Positions 1 through 11,266 of a stretch of 64,000 nucleotides of DNA are shown in pieces. Numbering within the stretch: the first letter of the stretch is position 1; each line of letters starts with the position of its first letter. The stretch covers positions 131,001-195,000 of the forward strand of contig JBAMJV010004356.1 of assembly GCA_037951105.1 (NCBI GenBank). Reading direction: 5' to 3'. The notes under the pieces are model-generated. The model made no database searches and was not told the origin of the DNA. It worked only from the letters and a program-made list of their open reading frames with translations. A program made the translations under genes and the position numbers. This DNA comes from Echinarachnius parma. Its lineage: Eukaryota > Echinodermata > Echinoidea > Clypeasteroida > Echinarachniidae.

Positions 1-1699
1 GAAACAACGTACATTGCTGGTGGGAATTGAAGGTTCACTTTGATAATTATAGGTTTTAAATGATGCAAGCAGAAACAATTATTTCGTAGTCTAACCATCA
101 GGCTCATTCACTTTATATTATACATGTATCTGAGTATTATTATCATTATTACCATTACACCATGATACATCGCACACAAAAATCTGATATAATAAATATA
201 GTGCTGCATATCCGAAATAATGGTTAATAATGTGGATCGCAGACATCGTGACAGCATCTTTAGTGGGGACGCTTTATCCTTTTAAGCGCGTCATTGTCAT
301 TTATATAGTAAACATGACCCACACTATTGCCATTTTCAGTGAATCTATAAAGTGTGTTATTCCGTACCTGTGAAATCTCAAATCACGACGGATGCGTCTA
401 ACCTACTTTCCTGGGAGACGACACTTAACCCATTGTATTCGGGAACCTAGTGGGTCCTGTATTAACTATATGAGGATTATAACATCTAGTAGGGAACAGG
501 TTAAAGTGGTCCCGACATCAAAAGGGTCCAAAATTTGACTATATTATGACATATGTTTGTTCACAGAGAATACACATAATATTATGATAATAGTTGTTTT
601 CTTAAAAGAAGGCTTGTGACGTCATTACAGGCGGAAGTTCAAATTTGTCTGTACAGATACATTTTCGCCTGCAATGACGCAATTTAGCCGCACCCCCAAA
701 ATCGTGTCATGGGCAGCTTTTAAAATTGACGAAAACATGGCATGTGTTGTTATTGTAATCATTTTAACACTAACTCGATCAGGCTGAACAATTGACCTAA
801 TAATATTTGCATGTGTTTATCAATTTAAAAAACTATTTGGTTTGATGAGTTTATAGACAAAACGATCAATTAGACCCAATGCATGGTCTAAACTGCCTTG
901 CTAATAACCTGTTCTTCTTCATCAGACCCACACACACATGATTCAGTATGGTTAGAAGTTTTCAAATTGTGATAACCAATGTACGGGAACCCACTTTTCT
1001 GAACTTTGTAATGATATGGACTGTTCTCTTTAATATGTTGGGTTTTGGTTCGCTTTAAATAATCTGTGTGTACTGCCTGGATTGTATACCTACACGCTTT
1101 CTGACTGGACGCAGATGTGCTGTCACATGCATAGGAGAGTATCTATTTTCAATTATTGATGTGTCTGAGATAAATGCATGTTTAAAAACGTGATAACTAC
1201 AGGTTGCATATATACTAGCGATATATTATTTGAAGAGCGTAATATTTACAAAAGGTGTTATATCCACTGTATCAAGTTTGTCGGATAGAAACGCATTTAT
1301 TTCGCACATGCCTTTGCAGTCAGGGCGTGCGTGGTCGGACTGATAGGGGTAGGGACAAACGAATTATTGGGGGCACACTCTATGTATCTTTTCAATTTGT
1401 AAAGGAATTTTCCCTCATGTGTTGTTTGTATCATTTAATTAAATTATTGGGGGACGTTTCCCCCTCCCCCGCGCCGCTCCATCGGCACTGGTGTGGCGTA
1501 ATTTCACTTTATCTTTATAAAACTTAGATTCGTAGCTAGTTACGTCACGTAGCTTCTAATTGCACTGATATCGTTAACCGAATTTGAATGGAAGTGAATT
1601 TGACGCTTTTTGGAATTGATCTGTTCATTTGTGTTTCGCATTGCCAACCACGTGACTTTGGGTTGACCTGCTTGGTTTACCTTCCCGTCATCCAAACTC
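1..1699. other. intergenic, no gene seen
   Basis: AT-rich sequence with only short, non-conserved open frames (the longest, near 1255-1527, shows no recognisable motif). An imperfect 16-bp inverted repeat, CGTCATTACAGGCGGAA at 620-636 against TTCGCCTGCAATGACG at 664-679, could form a hairpin and contains a CRE-like TGACGTCA. Nothing else in this stretch can be supported. Confidence 0.7.
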
Positions 1700-2430
1700 A
1701 CTATGACCTTTGAGCAAGGCCTCGCGTCTGAATAGCTGCAGGAACGATTGAACGCGAGGGGAGACTATTAGCCGAGCGGCGTAGCAGCGAGGATCGTTCG
1801 TTGCGATAGTCGCGCTCTCCAGTCGTCCCTGCATATTGTGTACCATACCATGCATTAATAGACCGGTGTCGGAGCCCACAGAGGTTTGGTGCATCGAAAA
1901 GCGTACTGATTTCTGAACATATGAACATTTAGAGGGGAATGTAACAAATCCAAATATATGAGTCTGCCGGGGTCTTCCCGGGTACCAAAGGCTCCTTTGC
2001 GCCTCCAAAATATGGCCCCTGGGAAATACCCGATGCTTCTATTTTGTGCGAATATACCGTGTTATTCATCGCTCACTACGGGCTCAGCGAATCGCGAACA
2101 AAAGAAAACAACACGTGCATCTTTCGTTCTTCGAAATATTTTACTTTGGCTGTTTTGAAAGACGAAATACACGTTTAACGCATTCAAGATACCACCCCAA
2201 ACCTCTTGCACAAAATAGAAGCATCGGGTAGAAGCATCAGGGGCCATATTTTGGAAGCGCAAAGGAGCATTTTGTCTCCGGGATGCCCGGCAGACTCATA
2301 TATTTAGATTTGTTACATTCCCCTCTAAATGTTCATATGTTCAGAAATAAGTACGCTTTTCGATGCACCAAACCCCTCTGGGCTGCCGGTCTATAAGCTC
2401 AGCTCAGACGAGAGGCCTTGTCAAAAGGCT
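1700..2430. mobile_element. foldback element (IR family at 1.7 and 35 kb)
   Basis: About 190-bp inverted arms: 1858-2050 (from AGACCGGTGTCGGAGCCC to TTCTATTTTGTGCG) pair with 2206-2394 (from GCACAAAATAGAAGCATC to GGGCTGCCGGTCTATA). A weaker outer pairing, GAGCAAGGCCTCGCGTCTG at 1711 against CAGACGAGAGGCCTTG at 2404, extends the arms. The left arm carries about 125 bp of GC-richer sequence (1731-1857) with no partner on the right. A second partial copy lies at 34983-35340 in opposite orientation, so this is a dispersed family. No transposase is visible, so it is probably a non-autonomous DNA element. The frames 1688-2008 and 1958-2262 are products of the palindrome. Confidence 0.75.
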
Positions 2431-2548
2431 GAACTCACTCTGACCTTCCAACGTAAACTACTTTGTTAACCAGTGTATTATATAAGTAATGTGCCTGTTC
2501 ACGTAATAGCTCCAGGGTACAACCCAGTGGGGTAGCGTCGGGTCGGGA

Positions 2549-2573
2549 GGGGGGGGGGGGGGGGGGGGGGGGG
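2549..2573. repeat. poly-G tract
   Basis: An uninterrupted run of 25 G, followed by CACGGGGG. The length may be approximate because such runs slip in replication and sequencing. The proline-rich frame on the minus strand at 2499-2705 is an artefact of this tract. Confidence 0.95.
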
Positions 2574-3134
2574 CACGGGGGCACATGTCCAAACTAAATA
2601 AATAAACACAACAACGAACATACTACCGGGAACAATCTGTAACAAAATTTTAAAAAAATTAAAATACATAATAGAGTGTGTTCGCCAATAATTCTCGTTG
2701 CCCAAATCTTTTCGGCCACCCTACACAGTCCTGCACTCTGGTACAACCAAAGAACGAACATCTCCAGCTAAATCCTATATTCAATGATTGTTTTACAGAG
2801 GCACCGGAGGGCAGGTCCAAGTTATTTATCAAGTGCATCACGCTCGTCACATACATCATGAATTATCGTCATATTGGTCTAAATTATGAAAACATTTTCG
2901 GTCGATAATTAATTTTGATAATCTAGGCGTTCGTGGTCATGTTATGTTAGAAAATAGTCAGTGGTGTATACGTATTCAAAGATGAATATTAATGGTAATG
3001 TATATGGACCATGAAGACGGGACAACGTGTATTGATGACATGACGTTGCCCCAGAAAAAAATGAATATGTTACAGTGCAAATCTCTGTCATTCTGACGCC
3101 TTACTTACATCGTCATCCCTTTCAAAAATAGGAC
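2574..3134. other. no gene seen
   Basis: Ordinary AT-rich sequence. The two overlapping opposite-strand frames at 2659-2908 show no conserved motif and are not credible as genes. Confidence 0.6.
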
Positions 3135-3445
3135 CTGGGGGTGTTTCACAAAGATACTAAGTTGAACTTAACTCTAAGTGGGACTTAAAGGAATGGAAAA
3201 CCGTTAATTTCTTTGAAAACAAATTGTAAACATCCTTTTAAAAGGCATAAAATGTTGTTTCAAATCATTAATATTTTATATATTATCATGGAGATTTTCC
3301 TGTTTTTCATGTAGAATTTATGAAAGTCTAAAATACTTGCATTTTTACATTTGAATATATTTGTTATTCCATAGGCTACAAATGGCTTTCCATACTTTTT
3401 AAGTAGTGTTAAGTTCAACTTAGGATCTTTGTGAAACACCCCCTG
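3135..3445. mobile_element. MITE with GTGTTTCACAAAG terminal repeats
   Basis: A 311-bp segment bounded by inverted repeats of about 37 bp. The left end reads CTGGGGGTGTTTCACAAAG...AAGTTGAACTTAAC (3135-3172) and the right end GTTAAGTTCAACTTAG...CTTTGTGAAACACCCCC (3409-3445). The interior is AT-rich and non-coding. The structure fits a non-autonomous DNA transposon. No convincing target duplication is visible, so the superfamily is unassigned. Confidence 0.8.
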
Positions 3446-3809
3446 GAATAATTATGATCCTTTGTCCTCCTGATGCCCTTCACACATGCCAAACTTCCCA
3501 AGTCCCCTCAACAGTCTATTTTATTCGCTTAAAATGAAATAAATTACCTTTTCAGAGCAGAAAGTTACTTACATCGAAATATTGAAGTTCAATTTTTCTT
3601 CATAATTATGCGTTCAGCCTTTCTAAGAATTGTATATTTGATACACATACATAATATTGATGCCCTTATAGTGTAGATTATTTATTCGCAGAACCTATTC
3701 ATCGATTCTATCATTGTTTATATAACGCCTTAGAATGTTCTCGTGTTGTGATTGGCTGAATTCAGGTCACATGCTATTCAGAAAAAATGATCTATCTGCA
3801 CTCAGTAAC

Positions 3810-3853
3810 TGACGTCAGCCGTGCTATAGTCGAATAATGCACGGCTGACGTCA
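3810..3853. repeat. perfect 14-bp hairpin with CRE cores
   Basis: TGACGTCAGCCGTG (3810-3823) and its exact complement CACGGCTGACGTCA (3840-3853) flank a 16-nt loop. Each arm contains the CREB/ATF consensus TGACGTCA. Just upstream, TCTATCTGCACTCAG (3791-3805) resembles TCTATTGCACTCAG in the hairpin at 4705-4869, so the two hairpins may bracket one old element that contains the Crypton-like fragment. Confidence 0.85.
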
Positions 3854-4390
3854 TCAATTAAATGAGTGATGATGTACCGGCGGTACACCCTACACGTTAT
3901 TAAACGTACATTACGCGTCGTGTGAACATGCATGCATTTTTATAAGCGTGCTTTAATCGTTGTTTGTTTGTTTACTGCGTTGCGAGTTTACTCTGAATTG
4001 CGCGGACAACAAGCGCGCTAAGCGGGCACAAGCTGTCTGGTCGCGTCGTTATAAGCTAGATGTTCATAAAGGTTGTACGTACACGTCAGGTACTTCTAAT
4101 TCTCCCGTGTACAAAGACCGCGTCGCGTTTAAGCGTTCTATACTGGTACTACGCTTAGCTTAGTTCTCGCACTTTGAACTCAAGTACCTATTTCACTTGG
4201 ATTATTCATCTGGATTAAAATATTGACTCGCACCTTCTTTGGATTGTTTATCTGGATAACATTATGTTTGTTTATTGTACACTGGATCGAACATGGTATG
4301 TATATTACTTTTACGATGGCGAATTTTGTGTTATTAAACTGAAGATCGATGAACTAGGTCTACCGGCCTAGCAAATGTTCTTGATTGAAC

Positions 4391-4664
4391 GTTACTCTGT
4401 ATACCAACAAGTTAACTAAATATGCAGTGAATCCTCTTGAAGCTTTTGCAAAATGTGTAGGGCTAAACTCTCTTGATTGAGGATGTTGATCATTTGAAAG
4501 CGGATGAACTAGACAATGTGTTGAGTCGCTTTTATGCTGGTTTGAGAAAGGATGACGGGACATTGTACACAAAAAAGAGCATTCAATTTTACGGCGAGTT
4601 CTTTTGGAACTGGTTAGAGCTTCATGGACATGTTGGAACGGCATCGTTTTTCCTGGGATTATAA
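4391..4664 (+). pseudogene. Crypton/KIAA1958-like recombinase N-terminal fragment, frameshifted
   Basis: Two overlapping frames together resemble the N-terminal part of DUF3504/KIAA1958/ZMYM-like proteins, which derive from Crypton tyrosine-recombinase transposons. The first frame, 4391-4480, reads NKLTKYAVNPLEAFAKCVGL and ends at TGA. The second, from about 4476, reads ELDNVLSRFYAGLRKDDGT and then LYTKKSIQ before losing similarity and stopping at 4662. The L..FY...RK.DG..Y pattern is the family's typical signature as I know it. A one-base frameshift near 4464-4478, an upstream in-frame stop and the absence of the catalytic domain (R...HxxR...Y) make it a dead fragment. There is no ATG for the second frame. 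The assignment rests on motif memory and needs a profile search; a degenerate exon of a domesticated KIAA1958-like gene is the alternative. Confidence 0.55.
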
Positions 4665-4704
4665 AAACATATTTTGTGTCAAAAGTGTAGTTGTTATATA
4701 AAGA

Positions 4705-4869
4705 AAATAATTAATGATTTCTCGTGCGAGGGCAGTCTATTGCACTCAGCGTGCAGCCCCGTCCGTACTATTGAACTCGCTACTTCGTAGCTCGTTCAAT
4801 AGTACGGACGGGGCTGCACGATTCGTGCAAATAGACATGCCCTATCGCACTCAAAATCATCAATTATTT
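4705..4869. repeat. long hairpin
   Basis: A perfect 27-bp inverted repeat lies at the core (4750-4776 with 4794-4820; arm starts CGTGCAGCCCCGTCCGTAC). Weaker pairing extends outward through TCTATTGCAC/GTGCAAATAGA and AATAATTAATGATTT/AAATCATCAATTATT. The loop TCGCTACTTCGTAGCTC contains its own small palindrome. The hairpin lies 40 bp downstream of the Crypton-like fragment and is probably part of the same repeat unit. Confidence 0.85.
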
Positions 4870-4943
4870 CCTTAATATTATGCATGGTACATGACCAGGG
4901 AACAGAAAATGTCAGCTGTTTCTTATAGCCATTAGGTAATTGG

Positions 4944-5332
4944 TATAGCCAGTACTTACCTTAGGCCGTAGCTGTTATAATCAAGCAAGATAATATAATT
5001 CTTATGTCTGCAAACGTGATAGCTCGATCTACATGTAACTTACCATGCGGTATCTAGCACGTGGTTCCCAAGCCATCATTACTGACAATTGCGTATGTTA
5101 TTCTGGGGCGTTTATCCTTTGAGCTTTAAAACAGTATTTTATAGCTAGTACTTACCTTAGGCCGTAGCTGTTATAATCATGCAAGATAATATAATTATTA
5201 TGTCTGCAAACGTGATAGCTCGATCTACATGTAACTTACCATGCGGTATCTAGCACGTGGTTCCCAAGCCATCATTACTGACAATTGCGTATGTTATTCT
5301 GGGGCGTTTATCCTTTGAGCTTTAAACAGTAT
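4944..5332. repeat. tandem duplication, unit about 195 bp, two copies
   Basis: Copies at 4944-5137 and 5140-5332 both run from TATAGC(C/T)AGTACTTACC to GAGCTTTAAA(A)CAGTAT and differ at only a few positions, so the duplication is recent. No open frame spans it and its function is unknown. Confidence 0.95.
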
Positions 5333-5605
5333 GCTGCAAAGATATATATATTGTATTTTTATAACAAGCGTCTCAGTCACATATCTAACTGAATCTACAT
5401 TAATCACTAAATTGTAGTGAAGTCACGTAGCACACGTGTGTAATGGTGTGAGAAAAATGCACTTAACTGACACTGTTGGCATTGTATTTGATTATGTTTT
5501 ATATTATTGTGTTTAACCACAAAGAAAAATCAATCGTTGGATTGTTTGCTGGGAATTTCCTCCAACTTACGCGGCCATGCAACTTTCCGTATGAAACGCC
5601 AAACG

Positions 5606-6013
5606 TTAAAGGGTATTACATCCCACAAATAATATTCTTATAACAGAAAGGTAACGTATTGAATAGTCCATTCCACCAAAAAAATCAGAAAAATAGGTTT
5701 CCAGAAAATGTATATAATTAGGAAAAAGCACCACAATACTACAACATGTGTTCAGAGGTCTGCGTACGAAGACTACCTTTTGTCTAGGACGAACGCATCG
5801 TCCGTGATTCTATTGTCTCCAAACGTACACGTGTAAATAATTGGCGCAATCGCAAATGTTTGGCGCGTATGGAACCATTAAGTAATATTGGTTCCGTAAG
5901 TGGTGGTAATTAATTGCATTGTTTATGAATTACACAACCCTTTGTAAAATGTTGGGCATATATTTGATATCACACAACGGTATCCAAACATATAATTATG
6001 TGGTGTTCTTTAA
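5606..6013 (+). mobile_element. family B MITE, copy 1 (reference orientation)
   Basis: Starts TTAAAGGGTATTACATCCC and ends TGTGGTGTTCTTTAA, so both edges carry TTAA. Internal landmarks shared with the other B copies are AGTCCATTCCACCA, ATTCTATTGTCTCCAAACG, TTGGCGCAATCGCAAATG and ATTGTTTATGAATTACACAA. No protein is encoded. The TTAA edges suggest a TTAA-targeting (piggyBac-like) non-autonomous element, although no transposase is present to prove this. Confidence 0.85.
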
Positions 6014-7024
6014 CGCTATAAAATGATGACAATTAACGGTTATTACGAACGTTTTACAATGAGTTTAAATTGTAAAACTTGGCCAACGTTTAAACTCAGG
6101 TTATCTGACAATGCACGTATAATACTATATACTAATTATACGAGCAATATTCGTGCTTATTTCAAAATCAAAATTAAGGTACTTTACAGGGGAAGTTTAG
6201 CGAATGAAATATTCGCATAGTATGATTGGTGAAACGTACCAATTCGCCTGTATTTCTGCAACGACCGCCGTGTATTCAAATATTAACCCCTCACTATACC
6301 ATCTATACGGAGAACTTATATTCCGCAGGTTCAGGATCTTGTTTTCGTCCAACTAAGTGCCGACAAAATTGGTTAAACATTGTTTAATGAGATAAACGAA
6401 AGTGCGCATTAAAAATATATGTTTTGTTGAGTGTTCTATATAATTATATAGCGTGTATAATAATTCATAGAAATATGAACGAGTGAAAAGATTCTGTTGA
6501 CATCTGAGATTATTATCTGGAAGTTTAATCATAAACCTATTTTGGGAAGTGTTACATTTAAAGTCAGGCTAAGTTTGTTATACATCAATCTAATGAAGGT
6601 AATACCATCATATACCCGTATAAATATTTCAAGTAAAACGCTTAACTTTATCATTTGTATAATTCTCCCTGCAATAATAATATTGTTGTTGACTTTTACC
6701 CGGACACAGGAAACTACCCTCCATAAATAACCTAAAACGTCTCACCTAAATATGGGACAAGATGTTGAACGATAATTACATTTTACTCGGACGTCCATCT
6801 TACCAAATTTGCTGGTAATAATAATACATTTAACAACAAAAACAGTTCCCGGGAGCTTCTCGACTGTCTGACGCATTTTCAGACATCACCGAGTAAACAA
6901 GTCGCGAACATTTAATTTTCTCGCATTGTGCCAATATCTTTGATGACGTGAGCGCGGGGAAGTCTGCTGTAGGCTAAATTGTGCTATCAAAATGTTTAAC
7001 AAAGCGATATTTATGTGGCGCAGA
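6014..7024. other. no gene seen
   Basis: AT-rich. The frame at 6497-6730 contains a hydrophobic stretch near its end, but there is no supporting context and it begins inside unremarkable sequence. Small palindromes such as TATATAATTATATA near 6438 are expected at this composition. Confidence 0.6.
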
Positions 7025-7143
7025 TAAGGGGGTGGGGGTGGGGGGGGGTGGGGAGTTGGGGGAAAATGTCCCTCCTGTCAAATAATTATATTCTCAATGC
7101 AATGTTCCCCCCCCCCACCACCCCCCCCCCCCCCCCCCGCCCC
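7025..7143. repeat. facing poly-G and poly-C tracts
   Basis: G-rich sequence at 7028-7063 (runs of 5-9 G broken by T or A) faces a C-rich tract at 7108-7143 across a 45-bp AT-rich spacer, so the two can pair as a hairpin. Several G-runs in a row also fit G-quadruplex formation. Confidence 0.85.
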
Positions 7144-7334
7144 ACAGAATGGTGTTATCGTTTATAACTCGCGCTCAAGGAGAGCATTTTATTCAAATTG
7201 ATAAAACGATAATAATAACAAGGAAGACAACAATCTTCCACGAATGTCCACACCAGATTAAGTAGGTCCATTACTCAGTATTTGATATAGCCAATGCACA
7301 ATGAAACAATTAGTATTATTTTCATGAAAACACC

Positions 7335-7412
7335 AATATTCGGGCAAAAACACCTACTTATCGTGCAAAACAGCTATATGTCGGGCAAAACATATACATT
7401 TCGGGCAAAACA
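7335..7412. repeat. four-unit short tandem repeat
   Basis: Four degenerate units of about 20 bp, each centred on TCGGGCAAAACA (7341, 7362, 7382, 7402) with variable AT-rich spacers. There is no sign of a CRISPR: spacers are 7-10 bp and the units are diverged. Confidence 0.7.
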
Positions 7413-7698
7413 ATCCTAGCTATGCCGCTGATGTGAATCCCATTTGAGTAAATGGAATGCATTGCAAGTGCCATGTCCAGGGTATTTTGGAAATGGATGT
7501 GTAGTCTCAAAATAGTGAGGCTAATCAAGGAGGTAAGTATTTTTTATAATAATCTCCTTGGGTAAATATAGATTGAAAATTAATCTCACTTCTCCTGTAC
7601 TTTATTTAGATTATGTATCCATTTTGAATGGCCTCAAAACCGATATTTACCAAACAATAAATTAAATTAAATTCTGACGCACGACAAACGTGTATGTC

Positions 7699-7840
7699 CA
7701 GGGCCCCGTTGCAGAAAGAGATACGCGTCAGAAAATGTACGCGTTTCAACCAATCAGATTTGCGCATCTAGAACACGTGATCTGACTTACGATTAATTGC
7801 AACTTACAATCGATATATCTCTTTCTGCAACGGGGCCCAG
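7699..7840. mobile_element. family E MITE, copy 1
   Basis: About 142 bp, bounded by GGGCCCCGTTGCAGAAAGAG and its inverse CTTTCTGCAACGGGGCCC. The interior shares CAACCAATCAGATTTGCGC and TAGAACACGTGATCTGAC with the copy at 39211. It is almost wholly hairpin-forming and non-coding, typical of a very short non-autonomous DNA element. Confidence 0.9.
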
Positions 7841-7928
7841 GACTTTCCCAACAAACGTGTATAAAATATTGTAGCGGAGCAGCTGCAGCATGTTAAAAAA
7901 AACCTTAATTAATGTTTGTATTACATAC

Positions 7929-8166
7929 CAGTGGCGGATCTACAGGGGGGGGGGGGGGTTTAGGGGGTTTAACCCCCCCCCCCCCCCCCCCCTTGGGCTG
8001 CCAAGTGAAAATGTATCAGTGAAAAAAGTGAAAAAAAATCACTTACGGGGGTTCAAAATAGCAAAAGAAATTCCCGGTTGCGCGGCTCGTCGATGATACT
8101 CCGCATCGTCAATGGGTCAAACCCCCCCCCCCCCCCCCCCTTGGCAAAAAGCTAGATCCGCCCCTG
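7929..8166. mobile_element. hAT-like MITE with poly-G/C interior
   Basis: Termini CAGTGGCGGATCTA (7929) and TAGATCCGCCCCTG (ending 8166) are inverted repeats with the CAG...CTG ends common in hAT elements. Next to the left end lie a G-run (about 13 G) and a C-run; next to the right end lies a 19-C run. The flanks share CATACC but not a clean 8-bp duplication, so the superfamily is inferred from the ends only. The frame at 7890-8096 is a by-product. Confidence 0.7.
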
Positions 8167-9302
8167 CATACCGCTTGTAAACATGCAAGTAATGAGTCTA
8201 CTAACAATATTGTTATTTTTAACGTTTGAATCATAATTATTGCAAAATCTTTCATGGCTCTGCAGAAAAGGATTAGTTATAAGTATGGTCATAAGAATTT
8301 GACTACCGAGAGTTCCGAGAGACCAAGGCAATATAGCAGACCCGTGAACACATAATTCATACAATAGTGCGATGAGGAGTCCTCAAATTATGATAAAACG
8401 AATTCATGGAAACATATATTCTTCTGAACTTTTTGGTGAAATTGACTACTAAAAATATATAAATATTTAATATAAATTATTACAACAATGTTTTGAGATG
8501 CTGGTTCCCCCAAATACGATGAATGCGCATAGAGATAATACATGCACATGCACACGTTGAAGATACTTTTGAAACAAACACAAACCCGGGTAAAGGAACC
8601 CCCAATTTCTTGCAAAATAATGTTCGTGTTGGGCAAAATCGTATCACGCATGCATGCATGCATGCGGTGGACAGGGGAGTCGATAATTGTATTAGTTCAT
8701 TCCAAAAGGCGCTAAATCCACTTTTCCAACTTTGGAGTAAAGCAGGTTTTCTTTGTCAAACTTTGTATACATGCATATGGGAATATGAAAATGGAAAGTT
8801 ACATATTGTAACGGCCCTGTCTCCCTCTCGTCTTGATTTGTTGCAGGATGTTTATATTGTATCGTGAGAGAGGGCGTCGTGACCATTACCCGACCTTTAG
8901 GGTGATAGTATTCCCTGGTATACTCTAGGATTTATGTAAGATGTTAAATCAGTGTCCGAGCGGTAAGACTTTGAATCACTAGAGTCTAATAGGTCGTCAT
9001 TAATAATATAAGTGTGGGCGATGGATTCTTTGACCAAAGTATATGGTTTAAGGATGGAATTAAGGGGATCTAAGGATCTTGTATGAGGTGATTGTACAGA
9101 TTATCCAAATAATACAAAATCATACAGAGAGTGCATTTAAGCATTTTCTGAAGAATATCACGATCAATATATAATTATATACATGACTAATAATTTAGTA
9201 GTATTATCGTTATTATCATTACGATATTTTCTGATGGTAGATCAACCTCACTTCACGGGTTCACCGTTATATTATGTGCCATGTTCTTGCTATCATGTGG
9301 TG
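8167..9302. other. no gene seen; fragment of a GGCGCTAAATCCAC repeat
   Basis: The frame at 8523-8867 has no recognisable motif. AAGGCGCTAAATCCACTT near 8706 recurs in altered form near 23460, 33110 and 36200, marking a dispersed repeat end. A short (CATG)n run lies near 8649-8664. Confidence 0.6.
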
Positions 9303-9515
9303 CAATATTATACAAATAGTGCATGGTTTGGAGTTGAATATACCAGAATAGACACCGATACATTTTGAATTTTTCTCGAGTGCATTTAATATTGCATCGA
9401 GGCCGCAGGCCGAGTGCAATATAATTGCACGAGTGAAATTCAAAATGTAGAGGTGTGTATTGTGGAATATTTAACGACAAGAAGCATGTACTATTTGTTA
9501 TATAAGATGATTATT
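9303..9515. repeat. nested hairpin element
   Basis: The inner arms 9361-9398 and 9412-9448 (CATTTTGAATTTTTCTCGAG against CACGAGTGAAATTCAAAATG) enclose GGCCGCAGGCC. Outer pairing continues with ATACAAATAGTGCATG at 9308 against CATGTACTATTTGTTAT at 9485. This is the structure of a small foldback MITE. The exact ends are uncertain. Confidence 0.7.
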
Positions 9516-9909
9516 TTGAGGAACTGGTTTTGTTATCACATTGATGAACCCGAATTGACCTCACGGTTGTGACGTCACAATGCTTGTTTACATATCGAAG
9601 AAAAGACTCGCGAAAGTGATCATGAAAAAGATGGAAAATGCTTCGTTTTGTAAATTATCTGTTCCGTAGTAAATAAATGTTGGCAGTTTCGTAAAATGCG
9701 TGGTATGTGCTTTGATATTGCTAAGTTTGGGAATGGAAATGCACACAGCCCTTTGATTATTCTCACTTTAACGTACAATTTTTCGGCGATTTCGCAGCGG
9801 ACTGAATTTGACGTTACGCACTCCGAGGCCATGCCATCCTCTGCGCGACGGCTTATTGTTTGGCTCTCTATGGGAAGTTTGTACACACATACCGTGTATA
9901 CATGTATGT

Positions 9910-9945
9910 TATAGTGCACGTTTCCAGGTAGTAACGTGCACTATA
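9910..9945. repeat. perfect 13-bp hairpin
   Basis: TATAGTGCACGTT (9910-9922) and AACGTGCACTATA (9933-9945) enclose a 10-nt loop. A CCAAT-containing segment and a TGACGTCA box (near 10000) follow. That makes a promoter-like set of motifs, but with no gene next to it. Confidence 0.75.
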
Positions 9946-10946
9946 CCAGATTAAGCATCGGTAATCAACCAATAGGAATGCTCAATTTCCCTTCATTATG
10001 ACGTCATCATCTTATATAACAGTATAGCAATAATATAAATACATAATATCAGGGTTCACTATGTTATATGCCAGATAAATATCACAAGAAATTCACCACA
10101 TCATCGCGCCCATCAGTTCATTGCTAATCACTATAATCAATTACCAGGAATAGACCTGAATGTTCAACCTGTTGACAAACTAAGCGTGGATTCCAAAGGA
10201 AATTGACACTCTTGCCCATGGGAAACGTAGAATTATCCACCCCAGAGAAATATTGAGATAAGTATCATCAAAATTGCCTGACACCCGATCGATTGTTTGT
10301 AGGTTCACTATTTTCTATGTCAGATGCTATCGATCTTGCAATAAATGTAAGCTCGATTGAAATAAACAAACTAGCGTTACGCCTGACAATACACGTAGCA
10401 TGAATATACATTATAATTTGTAACCGCGGATTGGTGAGAAAAATGCTATAAGAACTCCGGGATGAAAGTCATCATTACGTTATATAACTTTCAAATTAGT
10501 AGTATTCACAACGAAGAGTAACATTTGATTAACAGCAACATAATACAATGCATACTAAAAACACGTTATAGTTCAGCTAAAATAAATAATGAACGTATTA
10601 GGAAAATAACTAAATATTAATTTAATAAAAGATTACTATTGATCATGACGATACAAAAAGTTTGTAACGTCAAGATTATTCGTTCACTACGAGATTCTGA
10701 AATCCCCATAGACTTTGTACATAGCCCACCCGGTTCCCGTAATTAAGCAACGGTTTAAGGTGGTCGTTGTTTTTGTTCATACCTTTGTACTTAGTATACA
10801 TACTATTCTTTTGATAAAGTGTAAAAATAAATTCATCAAATCAAATAAATTAAATGAGACAGGACTAGAGCTAACTAACAAGTTGCAATGTCTAGTAAGG
10901 AGGAGATTTTGTTGTAGATAGTAAAACAAAACAACATTAATTGCTT
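9946..10946. other. no gene seen
   Basis: AT-rich unique sequence. Two loosely similar strings near 10052 and 10301 (GGTTCACTAT...CAGAT) hint at an old duplication. Open frames here are short and opposed to each other, with no conserved motif. Confidence 0.55.
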
Positions 10947-11018
10947 TATGGTGTATTGGACTGAGCTCGTGACTTTCAATGCGAGGGTGACGGGTTCGAG
11001 TCCAATTATATCCGGCAA
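10947..11018 (+). pseudogene. tRNA-like sequence / SINE head
   Basis: An A-box-like TGGTGTATTGG (10949-10959) and a good B-box GGTTCGAGTCC (10993-11003) stand 34 nt apart, as in tRNA genes. The T, anticodon and acceptor stems pair poorly, so it is a decayed tRNA or the Pol III head of a SINE, not a working tRNA. A MITE starts 12 bp downstream. Confidence 0.5.
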
Positions 11019-11029
11019 AATTTGCCTTT

Positions 11030-11266
11030 CCAGGGTCCGTATTCATAAAACCACGCTAGCTTAGTTCCATGCTGACTCTATTTCAGATCATGCAGTCTAG
11101 TGAGCCACAATCAATTTTCTAAGTTCCTAATTAGGGTTATTTGGGTTCCAAATTAACCCTAGTTAGTAACTACACGAGCGTGTTTTAAATACTTAGCATG
11201 CAAGGTCATCCAAAATAGAATAACATGCAACAACTTCAGCGGTATTTTATGAATATGGGCCCCGGG
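11030..11266. mobile_element. MITE with GGGNCCGTATTCATAAAA ends
   Basis: About 237 bp between CCAGGGTCCGTATTCATAAA and TTTTATGAATATGGGCCC, an imperfect inverted repeat. The interior holds a second inverted pair, AATTAGGGTT at 11130 and AACCCTAGTT at 11154. Non-coding. The superfamily is unknown. Confidence 0.75.

Noticed and set aside
7335-7412. CRISPR-like short repeats
   Set aside because: Units are degenerate, spacers are under 11 bp and the genome is eukaryotic.
8523-8867. 114-residue protein
   Set aside because: No motif, opposite-strand frames of similar length overlap it, and repeat-end sequence lies inside.
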